The notes under the pieces: generated by a model | What the model saw: only the letters and a program-made list of their open reading frames with translations | Told to the model about the DNA's origin: nothing | The model's database searches: none | Assembly (NCBI GenBank): GCA_020465985.1 | Contig: JAANYP010002834.1 | Location: forward strand, 1-64,000 | Source: Centrapalus pauciflorus | Taxonomy: Eukaryota; Streptophyta; Magnoliopsida; Asterales; Asteraceae | DNA length: 64,000 nucleotides | Direction of reading: 5' to 3' | Shown here: one piece after another, positions 21,311 through 33,969 of the stretch | Layout of the letters: the number at the start of each line of letters is the position of its first letter | How positions within the stretch are numbered: position 1 is the first letter of the stretch | Made by a program: the position numbers and the translations under genes

Positions 21311-24300
21311 ATGAATTTTGTTACAAAAAGTACAACATTACACGAATACAAGTAATAAGCATCACCAATTCAAAAATTGTCGATTACAAGAATTAAAAGG
21401 TATCAAAATCCTTCACCAATTACACAATAATTTCAAAACACAATATTCCAGATAATAATTGTTAATTATAATGACAAAAGGTATCTAAATCCTCCAAAAA
21501 ACACTGGTCTTCGTATATATATCGATATCCCAAAACAAAGTTGCCTGTCACACACAAATAATAATAAGTAACTAACTCAAACCATAATAATTAAATTGAT
21601 GAAATAATCATACTTGTCATGATCGTAATGACATCATACCTTGAACCAAACATAGACGATAACTCGTGCTAGAAACTCATAAACTTGAATAGATTATTTT
21701 TCCATAAGCTTCTTCATCGCATCTTCAACTAATTATCTCGTTGGTTCTCAATATCTTCTTCCAAACAAACACCAACATGGGATTTAAGTGATCAATTACG
21801 GGTTATCCTGCTGCATCAATAATAATTAAGCAAATGTGTGTGTTGTATGTGTACACAAAATATTGCAATGCCAACTAACACAACTATAAGTTTATAACAA
21901 AATATAAACATAATTGATTTATAGATATGAAATAACAAACCTATGAAGTAATCTGAAGTGCGCTTAGATTACAAGCTATGGCTCTAGGAACATTTTAACC
22001 CATTTGGCCAATTAAACACCAAATTCAGCAAGAAAATTTGCAAAAAACATAATGAAAATCATTGGAATGTTCTTGTGTGGGGTTTAATTCAATTGTATTC
22101 ATTTTTGCTACTCCTTTGACCCTACTCTGTTCTGTTGCTGAGAGTATATATAGATATACACATGCGTGGATGCTGTTGGTTTGGAATAATACTCCAAGAC
22201 TCATCAAGTCTCGGAGTATTTCACACATATGTGTGGGGTGCCCTTCCTTAGTAAATATACGTCATTAACCCTTCTACCTTTTCTCAGATTTGATTTGGAA
22301 CATACACATATACATCATCTGCTGTCCATTTCGTACATATACACTCGTGATTAGCTCCTATGTTTTAGAAGCAGACTCCAAACACATTAAGTCTTGGAGT
22401 GTACGACCCAAATGGGTAGCAACCTAGTAGAGTTTAGGACCTGGTTTAGCTTAAAAATGATCATGTAAACCTAAAAGTATTGAGCGTGAATGGTGTGTGG
22501 GCCACAGATTGAGACCCCGAGACTTGGGCTGTTAATTTAGGCGAACAAATGGACAAGTTCAGCAGCATAATTAAAGAGTTTAGGGCATAGTGTTGCTGGA
22601 AAATTTATCAATTAATCTGGTATGCATTAGGTGTGTTCATGTTAGATGTGTGTGCTTAATTCATAACATCACTTGGCCATTGACCCCCCCCCCCCCATGT
22701 TTCCCTCTATTTTGTGTGCTGAATATACATCTAAGTTGCTGCTGCTATAGGAAGAAGAAGGATAGACATGACAACAACACATTTGGAGGAGGGTTTACGA
22801 CACGGACTAGCAAGGGTTGTTAAGGGGCAGCACATGGGGTTCGAGATTCAGGTCTAAGGGGGCTGTTATGGGGTTCAAAATTCAGACACTTAAACACAAA
22901 TGGTTTTGTTTAAGCAGGACCAAAATGCAGCTGCTTTTATCAGTGTTTTCAATGCTGTAACTCCAGCATTTAAGCCTTGACTCACACTTATTCTGGACTC
23001 ATGAACTTACATATAAATTCCTAAAACAACTCCTAATGATTAAATACACATTTAGCCATTAAAATTGACATTAAACCTTGTATATACATAGCATGAAGTG
23101 GTGATGTGTGTGCTGTGATTTTTGGACAACAACAATATGTGATCAATTGACCACAATGAAGTGGGCTTTGGCCTAACTTAATTGGTTTTAAGGTCTACAC
23201 AATACCTAGCCTTGGTCCATGTTCAAAGTCACAACACGGAAGGAAGGTGATAAACACCAAAGGGAAGGAAGGTGATAAACACTAAAGGGGAGGAGGATTG
23301 ATGTATTAGATCACACAATTATAAACAAAAAAGAGGTAACCAACAAGATGTGTTTTACGGTTAGTAATTCTTGAAAATCCTTTAGATTTAGTGCTCATTG
23401 CAAATTAAGGTTGTGCATACTTGAAGTGGTTATGTTCTTAGTTGATCCTAAAATGTAACCTAATAGTTGGCAAGTTGGCAACATCTAATATATACGCAAT
23501 GGCCAATAAACTAGATGAGAATATCATTTTCAGAAGTAAATTTACCTTAATCGCACAGTCCACACGTGTCATAAATACAATTCTGGGATGAACAACATCG
23601 GCTCCATTAAAAAGTCTAGCAACCTTTTCATATTGGGGCTACAAAATTGAAGCTACAGTGATAAGAATTAAAACAAACATACACGTTACTTTGAGAGAGT
23701 TGTTCTTCCTTTTTCCTTATGATTAATTAAGAATACAAATACAGAAGTACCTTATAATTTCTGCAAGCTGGGCACCTGCAAATAGTAATAAACTTGTATG
23801 TTTCTGTATATCTCATAACAAAAGTTTCACATATATTAAGCTTGTATGTTCATCATATATATAAAAGGTTCATTGTGTGTATATATCATCACTTTTAATC
23901 CATATTTTGCTGCTGTCTAAGAATTCACATTGCACATCATCACTTTATGTCAAGCATAATCAATGATTTGTGTTGGATTTAATGGCTACATATGTGTTGA
24001 ATCAAGCGAAAATCTTTTAGGGATTAATATGCTAAGTTTAGGAGTCCATTTAATACTTGAACTAAGGATAAAAGATGCAAACTGTAGCACCAAAACACCA
24101 AAAAAGGCTGCTGTCCAGTTCATATTTCCACTTTAAATTTATGTTATATGCTCATATTTGATGACAAATTGAAGATAGAAATGCTTTGAACTAGTGGATG
24201 ATGTTTAGGAGTTGTTATGTACATGTATTATGCTGTTATGGAACTTGAAATATACATATGAGCTGCATTCAAATAAGATACATGGTTGCTGATTCATTCA

Positions 24301-26440
24301 CAATTTCACTTGACTTACATAGTTTAAGTATCGAAAGTGCATAAACCCTCAAAATATTCACATGCATGCATCTATAGAGTGTTTAAATAAGGTTTCATGT
24401 CAATAATGAAAAAGGAAATTAAAATTCGAAATCATGATATAAAGTCTTATTTTCAGTAATATTGAGTGCATATGTGTATCCAAGACTTGTATGGAGTGCG
24501 ACCTATATGGCTTTTGTAACACCTTGCTTCTTACTTTGCCTTTCTAAGTGTAATTTAACTTTTTATGATGTAATTTGAGAGTTTAAGCAAACTAATTTCT
24601 TAAAGATGCAATTAAGCTATTTATATGGTGCATATTTATGAATTTATAATTAATTAACTATTTATATGTTGTTGTCCAAAAATCATAGCACATACTTCAT
24701 CATTTCATGCCAAGTATAACCAAAGTTTTATGATGGTTTTTAGGTCTAAGTGTGCATAGAATTAACAGGTGATGTTTATGGATTAATTTGCAAGCTTAGG
24801 AGTCCATTAGATGCTAGAATCAACGCAAAAATATGGAGTGGCAGCCATAAAAGTTGCTGTCCAATTCATATTTCCACTCTAAATTCATGATATATAATCA
24901 TATTTGACAATAGATTAAAGGCAGAAGTGTATTGAATTCATGGTAGATGTTTAGGGGTCATTAGGATGTATGATATACTGGCTAAACCAAGGCTGAAAAT
25001 ACATGAAACTGCAGCTCTAAACAGGGCATGTCTGCGCTCAGCAAAGGCTGAGTTTCCGACCTGTGAGCAGCCCCTGCACTTCACACGCTTCTCAGCCCAA
25101 GTATTTGCATAAGTTTCAGACTCCAACTCCATACCCACAAGCATCTTACAAGATTTAGTTTATGAGAGGCTATTACTTGCAGGTATGGTCTGAGGATTAG
25201 GGGGAAAGAATTGACCAACCCAAGGACATAGTTTAGAAAAAAACCAATGCCAAAGCTAAGGTCATCCCGAGTCCGAGACTTATGTCTCAGACATGCAGCC
25301 CTCCCCTTTACAACCAGCAGCCCTTTTCACAATTACAAGACTAATTAAACACTAAAGGCTTAGCAAGCACACCAAGGACAGCCATGGCCAGGTTCGAGAC
25401 TTATGTCTCCCTAGACCTTCGGCCCCTACTGTGATTTCAGCACCAAATCCCTCTACAAAAACACTAATTAAACACCAAATAAGGATAATTGATGCTAGAT
25501 ATTATGTTTGCTATGGGATTTACACATCAATTTGATGTTTATTCGTCTTGTTCTTCTGGTTTTGGCCTTGAGGCCGTAACACATATACGAACACACATCA
25601 CCCACATTAAATCACAAATTAACACTAGATAGTGGTTTATATTGGCACTACAGACATAGATTAACGTATTAAAGTTCAAAGAACTGTTCATACCAAATTC
25701 GTTTGCAGCTAACCTTATACATCAACTTAATCAGTTTGTAATTAAAGAAAATAAAATCTTGAGAATGTAGTAATTTAAAAATCCATACCAAATCGAGGAG
25801 ATGATAGACGAATAGTTAGAGAGAACCTAAATCAGTTGTGGCTGCGGGTGTCTACTCGTTGACGCTGAATGGTAGCGACGAGGGATAGAGAGCCAGATAG
25901 GAGATCGAATAAGCGAGGAGGAACGCGACCGAGTGAGTACGAGAGGAGAGATTTGAGATTGGCAATGAACAGTCATAGCTAGGTAACCAGTTTAGCTTTG
26001 TGAAATATGGCGAATTAAGAAACCGATGATCAGCCGTGCACTAATGCCTAAATGAAGTAGGTTAATGAGTTATGTTTATTTAAAAACTTTATATTAATTT
26101 TTTTATAATAAATGTAATTTGATTTTTGGTTTTGTTTGATTTGAAATATGCAAAACCGAAAACCATATTATATAATTTCAAACCAAACCGAAAACCATTT
26201 TTAATAACAGTTTGGTTTTAATTTGAATTTGGAGCGGTTTGGTTTTCCATTAACTCTTCGGGTATGGAACGTATATTGCACACCCCTAATTATAAGTGTT
26301 TATTGCTTGAAAAAGAACACATCCTGAATAGATTAGCAATAAATAATATTAATCGAATGAAAAGGTTAACAATGTAGAATAGTTATATATTTTTATTTTT
26401 AAGAAAAAATAAAAAAGAAATTACAATCACATGTTAAATG
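21311..26440. other. Interior of the CACTA element, no recognisable gene
   Basis: AT-rich DNA with short random frames only. It holds a poly-C run (22685-22696), a near-perfect hairpin around CTCCAAGACT (22189-22220), a diverged direct repeat (about 23900-24250 and 24670-24985, with a partly inverted third copy near 22960-23140), and a purine-rich, more GC-rich block (25790-25980). Read on the minus strand, that block looks like a 5' UTR ending in a donor TTTG/GTATGG. A GGTTTGGTTTT-rich stretch ending CACACCCCTA (26130-26280) resembles a hAT-like MITE end. I cannot name any protein here. Confidence 0.6.
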
Positions 26441-26665
26441 TAACTCTAAAAAAAATTGCATTTACTCTAGACATATGCAACCTTTTAAAATCATGGTTAC
26501 CTTTAACCTATAACAAATGCAACATTTCTTACAAAATGTTGCCATTTTCAATCAAATTTGTTACCTTTTAAGGTAAAGGTTGCATTAGATCTTCTAATGC
26601 AACTTTTATTTTTATAAACTTACTTTACAATCAAATGCAACTAATTATATAAAAGTTGCTTTCAA
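26441..26665. repeat. Right subterminal repeat array of the CACTA element
   Basis: About eight TGCAAC or GTTGC units in both orientations, with variants such as GGTTACCTTT. Less regular than the left array. Confidence 0.75.
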
Positions 26666-26984
26666 AAGGTTGCAATAGGCTCATTTTGTAGTAGTGTTAA
26701 AAATATCAAACACACCAACTAACAATATACTTTCTCCCCCTCTGAGTGTGCAGAAATAGAAATTTAAATTACTCAGAGATTTTCCTGGATGCCTCCCGAT
26801 TAAATATGACGTAAAAAAATTAACACAAAGACTAGAAGTAAATAACGTAAATACAGAACATAATTTAGTAGATATTCTAATGTTATCGAGAAGAAAATCT
26901 GTCTTTTGATAAGGCTAAGAAACTTTGCCAAAATGTTGCAATTTAAATTAATTTATGTTAACAAATTCAGCATACCTAACTTGG

Positions 26985-29900
26985 TCACCAGAAAATTAAA
27001 TCATTTTTCATCTAAAGGTTTTGTGAACAAGTTAGCTATCTAATTTTCAGTGTTTACGAAATGTAATTCTACGGTACCTTCTTCAACGTGATCTTTTATA
27101 AAATGGTACCGAATATCTATGTGTTTATCACGAGAGTGTTGGTTATTGCGCTCATGGAGTCACAATAGATAGGAATCCGACTAAGTCTGAAACCATAGTC
27201 TCGGAGTTGAGTGCGCATCCACAGCAGTTGTGAGCAGCAGATTGCGGCAGCAACATATTCTGCTTCAGTGGTGGACAAAGAAATACTATATTGTTTCTTC
27301 GATGCCCAACTTACCAGTTTGTCTCCGAGGAATTGGATGTGACCCGATGTACTCTTTCTGTCATGATTGCAACCTGCATGATCTGAATCTGGCTAGGCAG
27401 TTAGTTTGAAACAGGTTCCTTTGGGTTACCAGAGACCAAGGTCAGGCGTGCCTTTTAAATAATGAAAAAATCATTTTACGGCAGCCAAACATGACTCTTT
27501 AGGATCAGCCTGAAAACGAGCACAAACACATGTAGCAAATATTATATCCAATCTACTTGAAGTTAAATACAGTAAGGAACCGACCATTCCTCGATAAGCC
27601 GTGATGTCAGTGGATTTACCCATTGGATCGGCATGAGGCTTTGAGGAAATGGACATGGGAGTTTTCATAGATGTACAATTTTCCATCTTAAATCTCTTTG
27701 GGAGATCATGGATGTACTTTGACTGATTTATGAGAATCCCGTCAGGAAGTTGTTTGACTTGTAATCCGAGGAAAAAATTCATTTCCCCCATCATACTCAT
27801 CTTGAACCTCGATTCCATTAATTCTGAAAATTCTTCACATAGTGAAGGTTTTGTAGAACCGAAAATAATATCATCTATGTAAATTTGAATGAGTAAGATG
27901 TCATTACCTTTATGCCGTATGAACAACGTTGTGTCGACTGTACCTTTGGAGAAACCAGAATCGAGTAGGAATCGGTTAAGCTGTCGTACCATGCCCGAGG
28001 TGTTTGTTTCAAACCATATAGAGCTTTGTCTAGAGCATAGACATATGATGGTCTAGACTCATCAAAAAAACCTTCAGGTTGAGAAACATACACCTCCTCC
28101 ATCAGAATTTCGTTGAGAAACATCGTCTTCACGTCCATCGGATAGATAGTGAAGTCTTTGTGAGCTGCGTACGCCAGGAAGATGCGAATTGCTTCAAGTC
28201 TGGCAATTGAAGCGAACGTCTCATAGTAGTCGATTCCTTATTGTTGTCGATAACCTTTCGCCACAAGTCTGGCTTTGTTGCGGACGATAATCCCGTTCTC
28301 GTTTCATTTGTTCTTGAAGATCCATTTGGTGCCGATGATGGACCGATCCTTTGGTCGTGGGACTAACCTCCAGACGCGTAGGCGTTCAAACTGATGTAGC
28401 TCATCATGCATTGCATTAATCCAGTCTGGATCTCGTAAAGCTTCGGTTATTGTTGTGGGTTCGACCTTGCTCAAGAATGCAACAAATAGGCATTCTGCGT
28501 TGGTAGCTCTTCTGGTTCGAACCGGAGCGGACATATCCCCAATGATTTGAGATTCGGGGTGGGATAAAGTCCATCTGCGTAAAAGAAGTATGAGATCGTC
28601 TGCGGATTGGGGTGAATCAGACGAGGTTAAATCGGTTTGAGGGGCATCAACCGGTGTAGAAGGTTCTGGGGCTAAATCTGGGTTCAGGTTAGGAACAGAG
28701 GAACCGGTTGTGGATTTTGGAGAGGGAGGTGTGGTGTTAGTGGGTGTGGACTTAGATATGTCAAGGTTTGGTGAGCTTATATTGACTTCATTGGTATCTT
28801 CATCAAATTTAGATAGAGAGTTATTAGCCTTAAAATGAGGATATAATAATTCAAATAAAGAGTCTAGGTCTAGATCATCTTCTTCGATTGGCGTGGCAAA
28901 GGTGGGTGCAGATGACGTCTGAGTTGGTTCAGACGGTTGTTGACGAGCCGATTCTGAACTAATGTGTTCAGAAACGTTCTCGGACTCAGCTAAATCATCG
29001 AATTTGATATTCACACTCTCATTAACTGTCCTAGTCCGCTTGTTGTACACCCGGTAGGAGGCTAGGTTCTTTGAGTATCCGATGAGTACTGCTTCATCTC
29101 CTTTGGCATCAACCTTACTGAGATTATCTTTATTGTTCGGAATGAAACATGTGCAACCAAAAACACGAAAGTGTTTGACATTAGGTACACGTTTATTGAT
29201 AATCTCATAGGGTGTTTTGCCAAACCGTTTGTTGATGATGGAGAGATTTGAGTGTAGCACGCAGTGTCCACAGCTTCGGCCTAGAACTGTAGAGGCAGCT
29301 TCGAGTATGTGATCATGGAAAGAGCTGCTTCAACTAGAGTTCGATTCCGTCATTCTACAACTCCATTCTGTTGAAGATTTTTGGCAGTAGAATATTGGTT
29401 GGTGATACCTATGGAATCTAGGAATGTGGTAACTCCTTGTTTTTGAACTCAGTTCCATTGTCCGTACGGATGGTTTGGGCTTGAAGTTGGAGGTTGACTT
29501 GAGTTTGCTTCAGAAACGAGATGATCAATTTTGGCGTCTCATCCTTCGTGCGTAGGAATTTTACCCAGGTGTAGCGTCAGAAATTTTCGACCATCACCAG
29601 TATATACTTCTTGGCATTGATGCTCTGAGTATGCATCGGACCACATAAATCCATGTGGATAAGTTCCAGGGGTAGTGTAGTGTTGGGGACTGGCTTCGGT
29701 TTGTGTGAGGCTTTCGTGATCTTACTCTTTTCACAGGCTGCACACAGTTGATGTTTGTCAAACTTCAGGTCCGGTAAACCTCTTACGAGTTTGTTTGATA
29801 CGAGCTTGGTTATGTTTTTGAAATTCAGATGAGAGAGTCTCTTGTGCCATAACCAAGACTGCTGAGATGAGGCCTTGGAAAGGAGACATATTGTCTTGTT

Positions 29901-29998
29901 GACCTTGACTTTTGAGAGATTGATGGTGTATAGGTTGGAACGTTGAGTGCCAGTGAGTATTTCCTTACCTGTTGGAGATCGAATACTGCATCTTGTGG
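26985..29998 (-). pseudogene. pol: Element F pol, 3' part (integrase C-terminus, RT, RNase H)
   Basis: From the D insertion leftwards: GAG-pre-integrase remnants (WLWHKRLSHLNFKN) and a decayed integrase core, then its C-terminal part (29260-28304: VFGCTCFIP, GYSKNLASYRVYNKRTRTV), an acidic and S/T/P-rich spacer, and the start of reverse transcriptase (WINAMHDELHQFERL, IGTKWIFKNK). RT continues in other frames with YGLKQTPRAWYDSL and YIDDIIFGST (near 27870; valine of YVDD is isoleucine). RNase H is recognisable to about 26990 (TEAEYVAAAICCSQ, YCDS) but full of stops. The two pol segments of F flank element D. Confidence 0.85.
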
Positions 29999-30003
29999 CT
30001 TTG
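29999..30003. repeat. Target site duplication CTTTG, left of element D
   Basis: CTTTG directly before the 5' LTR; the same five bases follow the 3' LTR at 43584-43588. This proves that D inserted intact into F. Confidence 0.9.
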
Positions 30004-31111
30004 TCTTAGGCACAAAAAGGCCTCAGTCAAACCTGCTGTACATCTGAGGGGGAGATTTTTAATCAAACCTGTTGATGCACTTGAAGATTAAATTTAAGGC
30101 CTGTTATATGCCTTATTGAAACCTGAAAGTGATTTGAAATATCAGCCCAAAGCTGTTTACCATGTTGCATAAGTTGCAACAAAGGCAGTTTGTCCAAGCT
30201 GTTCTATCTGCTGAACAGGCTGGACGTAAACTGTCTATGCTGCTCTTTTCTCTTGAGCAGCTTGGGCAGTTTACAAGTGTTCTGTTCTTTGTGAACAGAA
30301 CCTGTCCTTTGTGAACATGTTAAACACTTTATGGAATATGTTTCCAAGTCATCATGTATTGTTTTTGGCTACAAGATTAGTTTACAAGTCGAAGACAATG
30401 TGGAAAACAGAACTGCACAGCCTGCCCACGCTGTTCTGATTACATGAAGACAAACGGATATTTGAAAAGGGTGACAGACCTTTTCTTATATCAAAATGGC
30501 ATTAACAAAAGAAGAAAGATGCAAAGTTGACAACCCTCTTTTGGTTAAAGCCTTATGCAACAGTGACAAAAAGGAAAAGACAAAGATTCTGCCATATGAA
30601 GACAAAGATACTTTATCAGAACGTGCAGAAAGGTGTTTTGTCCTTTTGGAAAGACTCTCCACTATCTCATCTGTCCAATGAAGAAGCTTCACTAAGATTC
30701 ACCTTTTGAGTATAAAAGGAAGCTTCCATGGATTATGAGATATCAAGAGTGTGTAATCAGAACGTGCATTGAAGTGTGTTATTCCATGCATGCAAGTCTG
30801 CTTATATAAAACAGTAGAGTGTGTCTAAGCTATTCATGTGTAAGCTGTCCCTCTGAGTCTTGTAAAAACAGTGAGTGCATCTAAGTGAGCATAGTCATTG
30901 TATCTAGTCTGAGTGTGTCTTCGGTTAGTTGAACAACTGTTGTATCTGTCATCTCAACTTGAACCTTTCCGCATTTAAGCTTGTTTGTAATTAACACTTG
31001 TTAATAATATACACAAACATTGAGAAAAATATTGTTAAGTTTTAAATAGCTGTATTCACCCACCCTCTACAGCTTAGAACTATACACTTGGGAAACCTTT
31101 TGGGACCTACA
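30004..31111 (+). repeat. 5' LTR of element D (1108 bp)
   Basis: Starts TCTTAGGCAC (second base mutated; the 3' LTR has TGTTAGG) and ends GGGACCTACA. TATAAAAG box at 30711-30718. Upstream, 30170-30310 is rich in AACAGGCTG, GAGCAGCTTG and AACAGAACCTG units. A 61-codon frame at 30496-30681 is kept in both LTRs. Confidence 0.95.
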
Positions 31112-31124
31112 AGGTATCAGAGCT
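31112..31124 (+). other. Primer-binding site of element D
   Basis: AGGTATCAGAGCT next to the LTR end; matches the tRNA-Met site except for the first and last bases. Confidence 0.85.
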
Positions 31125-31171
31125 GATAAAGTGTGTGTCATCTCTAGATCTCTTATTCTGCCAAATTTTCC

Positions 31172-33930
31172 ATGGACAACAGTACTGCAAATTCCTCATC
31201 CTACTATGACAATGGGTCAATGGCCAAACCTCCAAAATTCAATCATCAGAACTTCTCTGGTTGGAAGTGCAGAATGGTGCTCTACTTAGAGAATCTGGAT
31301 GTACAACTACCAGAAATAGTAATGGAGGGTCCCTATGTGCCAACCTCTGTTACTACCGTAACTCCTGCTGTTGTAGGAGCTGCCCCTGAAATCAGAACCT
31401 TTGAGAAGGCTAAAGCTCAATGGTCTGATGAAGACAAAAAATTGGTTGCTTTGGATGCAAAGGCCAGGAATAACCTGGTTATCTCTCTGCCTGATGATGT
31501 GTTCAAACAGGTTGAGAAGATGAAGACTGCAAAGGAGATGTGAGATACTTTGTGTACCGTCTATGATGGACCCACAATCACACTGGACAACAGGATTAAC
31601 AATCTTGTGAGACAGTATGAAGTCTTCTTTGCAAAACCAAAGGAGACACTCACAGAAACCTACACCAGGTTTACTGCTCTTGTTAATGATCTCAAAGCTG
31701 TCGGGATCACAAAGGACAGCCTGACCCTGGTGAACAAGTTCTTGGACATCTTGCCTATTAGTGGAACTACTTTTCTACCATCTTGAGAAATTCAGGTACC
31801 ATCAAAGGTATGGATCTTGTAAACTTATATGGATCCTTACTAAATGATGAGCAGTCAAGGCAGCTTTAGAGAAATGCCTTGGAAATGTCCAAGAGAGGTG
31901 TTGCCTTAGTGGCCAGCGTGAGACAACCTGTTGGGCAGGTATGTGATGTGTTCACACAACCTGATCAACAGGCTGATGATGTAAGAGAGGAAATATCAGA
32001 TGAGGAAGACAGTGCAGATCTTGCTGAGCTTGATGATGAGCAGATGATAGCCATGCTTGTCAAAAGGTTCAACAAGAAGAGATTTGGAAGAAATATGCTG
32101 CAGGAGAACTCAAGTGCTGTCAAGAAGAAGGCATTTGATAAATCTAAAGCTGAGTGCTTCAAATGTGGCAAACCTGGCCATATAGCTGCTGACTGTGTGT
32201 CAAAAGCTGTTGGACAGTCTTCCAAACCATACAAGACTAACAGGGACGATAGCTATAGGGTTAAGTACCTTATGGCCATGGCTAAGCTAAAAAAGTTGGA
32301 AAACTCTATGGCTTCCAACAAGCAAAAGGGACTGATGGCAGAGACATGTGACTGGGAGGAGTCTGATTCATCCTCTGATGAAGAAGACAAAAATTGTCTG
32401 ATGGCCAATACTGATGTCCCATCAACTAGCAATTTCAAACAGGACTTGGCTGAAGCTGAAGCTTTCAGCAGCTTGGAGAACTGGAACCCTACAATGATGT
32501 ACAAGGTACAAAATTTTATGGCTTACAGTTCTGATGAAAAAGTAAAAATGTTTAAGTATATGCTGGTTGATTTAAAAGCTGCTGTTGAGAAGCATAATGT
32601 TTTACTATCTGGAATCTCTAAGCTTAAAAATGATCTTTAAATTAAAACTGGTAAACTGGACAGTTTCCATAAGTTGGAAACTGAGCTTGATGAACTAAAA
32701 CACATCAACTCCATTTTACTGGAAGAAAAGAGAGAAACATATGTAAAACATGCAAAGCTTCAAAAGATAGTTGACTCTTGGTGCCAATCAGCACAAAAAG
32801 TCAGCCATTGCATAAGTCAGCAGATCCCTGCACAAATCCAAGCATATCTTGGAGGGGATCTTGACACAGCAGCTTCCATTGTTGAGATCAATAATCTGAA
32901 AGATGACTTATCCACTCTTGGTGAGCTTCCCAGTACTTTCATCCTGAAAGGTAATGGAAAGCTGGTCTCAACAAACAGGTTTCTCAGGCCTCAAAATACT
33001 GACAGCTTGTGTGAAAAAGGCCCAAAAGCTGATGATGGAATGTGTTCTCCATCAAATCAGCCTGCTAAGAGCTCTGCTGATTCACACATGCAAAGGAAAG
33101 GAAAACATGCCCAAGCTGCAGCAGTAGACACCAAACGTGTTGACAAAACAGGCTCTGGGTCCAAAGCTGATGGTAAGAAACATGTTAATCCTTTTGATGC
33201 TAAACACTTTGAAAATAAGTTTTCAAGAGGTAAGCAGCCTACTTTCAACAAGGGTAAGTCTCATGTTGAAAGCAAATCTGCTGTGGTTTCAAATAAGTTT
33301 TCAAATCATAGTGGAAAACTGGTTATAAATGAAAATAAGTCTTTCAAAACCAGAAACAATGATTATGTTGATAGGCAGCATCAATCACATCTCAGTAAGG
33401 GCAAAGGCAAAGCCATTGCTCAGTCTGAGAAATCTGGGAATAAGTTTCCCAAACCTGTGGAAGGTCAAAAACCAATCAAGCTTCCTGTTTTTGACATCTG
33501 TCCTCCCAAAAAGAGGAAAGAAGAAACAGGCAAAGCTGTTGCTATTGTGCCATCCACCCAAACTGTTGATTCATCGAAAAATAGTAATAAGTTTGCTAAA
33601 CCTGCTGATAAAATCAACGAAAATAATTCAGAATGTGTTTCTGAAAGCTCTTCTTCCAAAAAGGCTAAAAAGAGAAAATGCTATAAATGTGGGAAGAAGA
33701 CACACATGGCCAAAGACTGTCCTGAAACTGAGGACATAAGGCCTGTTGACTATGCTAGTTCCATCATTGCTAAAACAAGCAGTGTTGGAAGTAACTTAGT
33801 CAATGAGAGTGGTATCCAAACTGATACCATTCAAGTAGGAAATATTAATGTGGATATTACTAGCCCATCAACAAATGTTGATGAAGTAGGAGAACTCATC
33901 TCTGTGATGAGTTCCCCTAAATGTAACTAA
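31172..33930 (+). pseudogene. gag: Element D gag with two zinc knuckles and an LC8-like motif
   Basis: It starts at 31172, 60 bp after the LTR. The capsid part has FSGWKCRMVLYLE and later NLVRQYEVFFAKP. Breaks: TGA at 31541, a frameshift near 31765, TAG at 31867, TAA at 32638. The first knuckle at 32155-32196 (CFKCGKPGHIAADC) and second at 33679-33720 (CYKCGKKTHMAKDC) both keep all ligands. They are separated by a lysine/serine-rich and coiled-coil stretch of about 500 residues. Near the end, GIQTD-TIQVG (33811-33840) resembles the GIQVD class of dynein light chain LC8 ligands; Sirevirus Gag proteins are known to bind LC8. Gag ends at 33930, shortly before a TTCTGCAG/G site and the protease. 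Confidence 0.85.
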
Positions 33931-33969
33931 TATTTTCCTATGACATTCTGCAGGACAAACAACCATCCC

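Larger units (their letters stand above)
20842..26696. mobile_element. Non-autonomous CACTA (En/Spm-type) DNA transposon, 5.86 kb
   Basis: Terminal inverted repeats start CACTACAACAAAACGAGC on the left and CACTACTACAAAATGAGC on the right. They extend over 31 bp with two mismatches (20842-20872, 26666-26696). The 3-bp target duplication TTA is at 20839-20841 and 26697-26699, typical for CACTA. Subterminal arrays of TGCAACCTTTTT units occur at both ends. The 5 kb between them contains no recognisable transposase, only short meaningless frames. Movement would need an enzyme from a related element. It sits in the pol-to-aORF interval of F. Confidence 0.9.

Noticed and set aside
22685..22696. Poly-C run as a functional G-quadruplex or promoter signal
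   Set aside because: A single homopolymer in a CACTA core, possibly inexact in length through sequencing error; nothing else supports a function.
24938..25144. 68-codon minus-strand frame in the CACTA element as a captured gene
   Set aside because: Cysteine-rich but short, with no recognisable motif and no supporting neighbouring exon that I could see.
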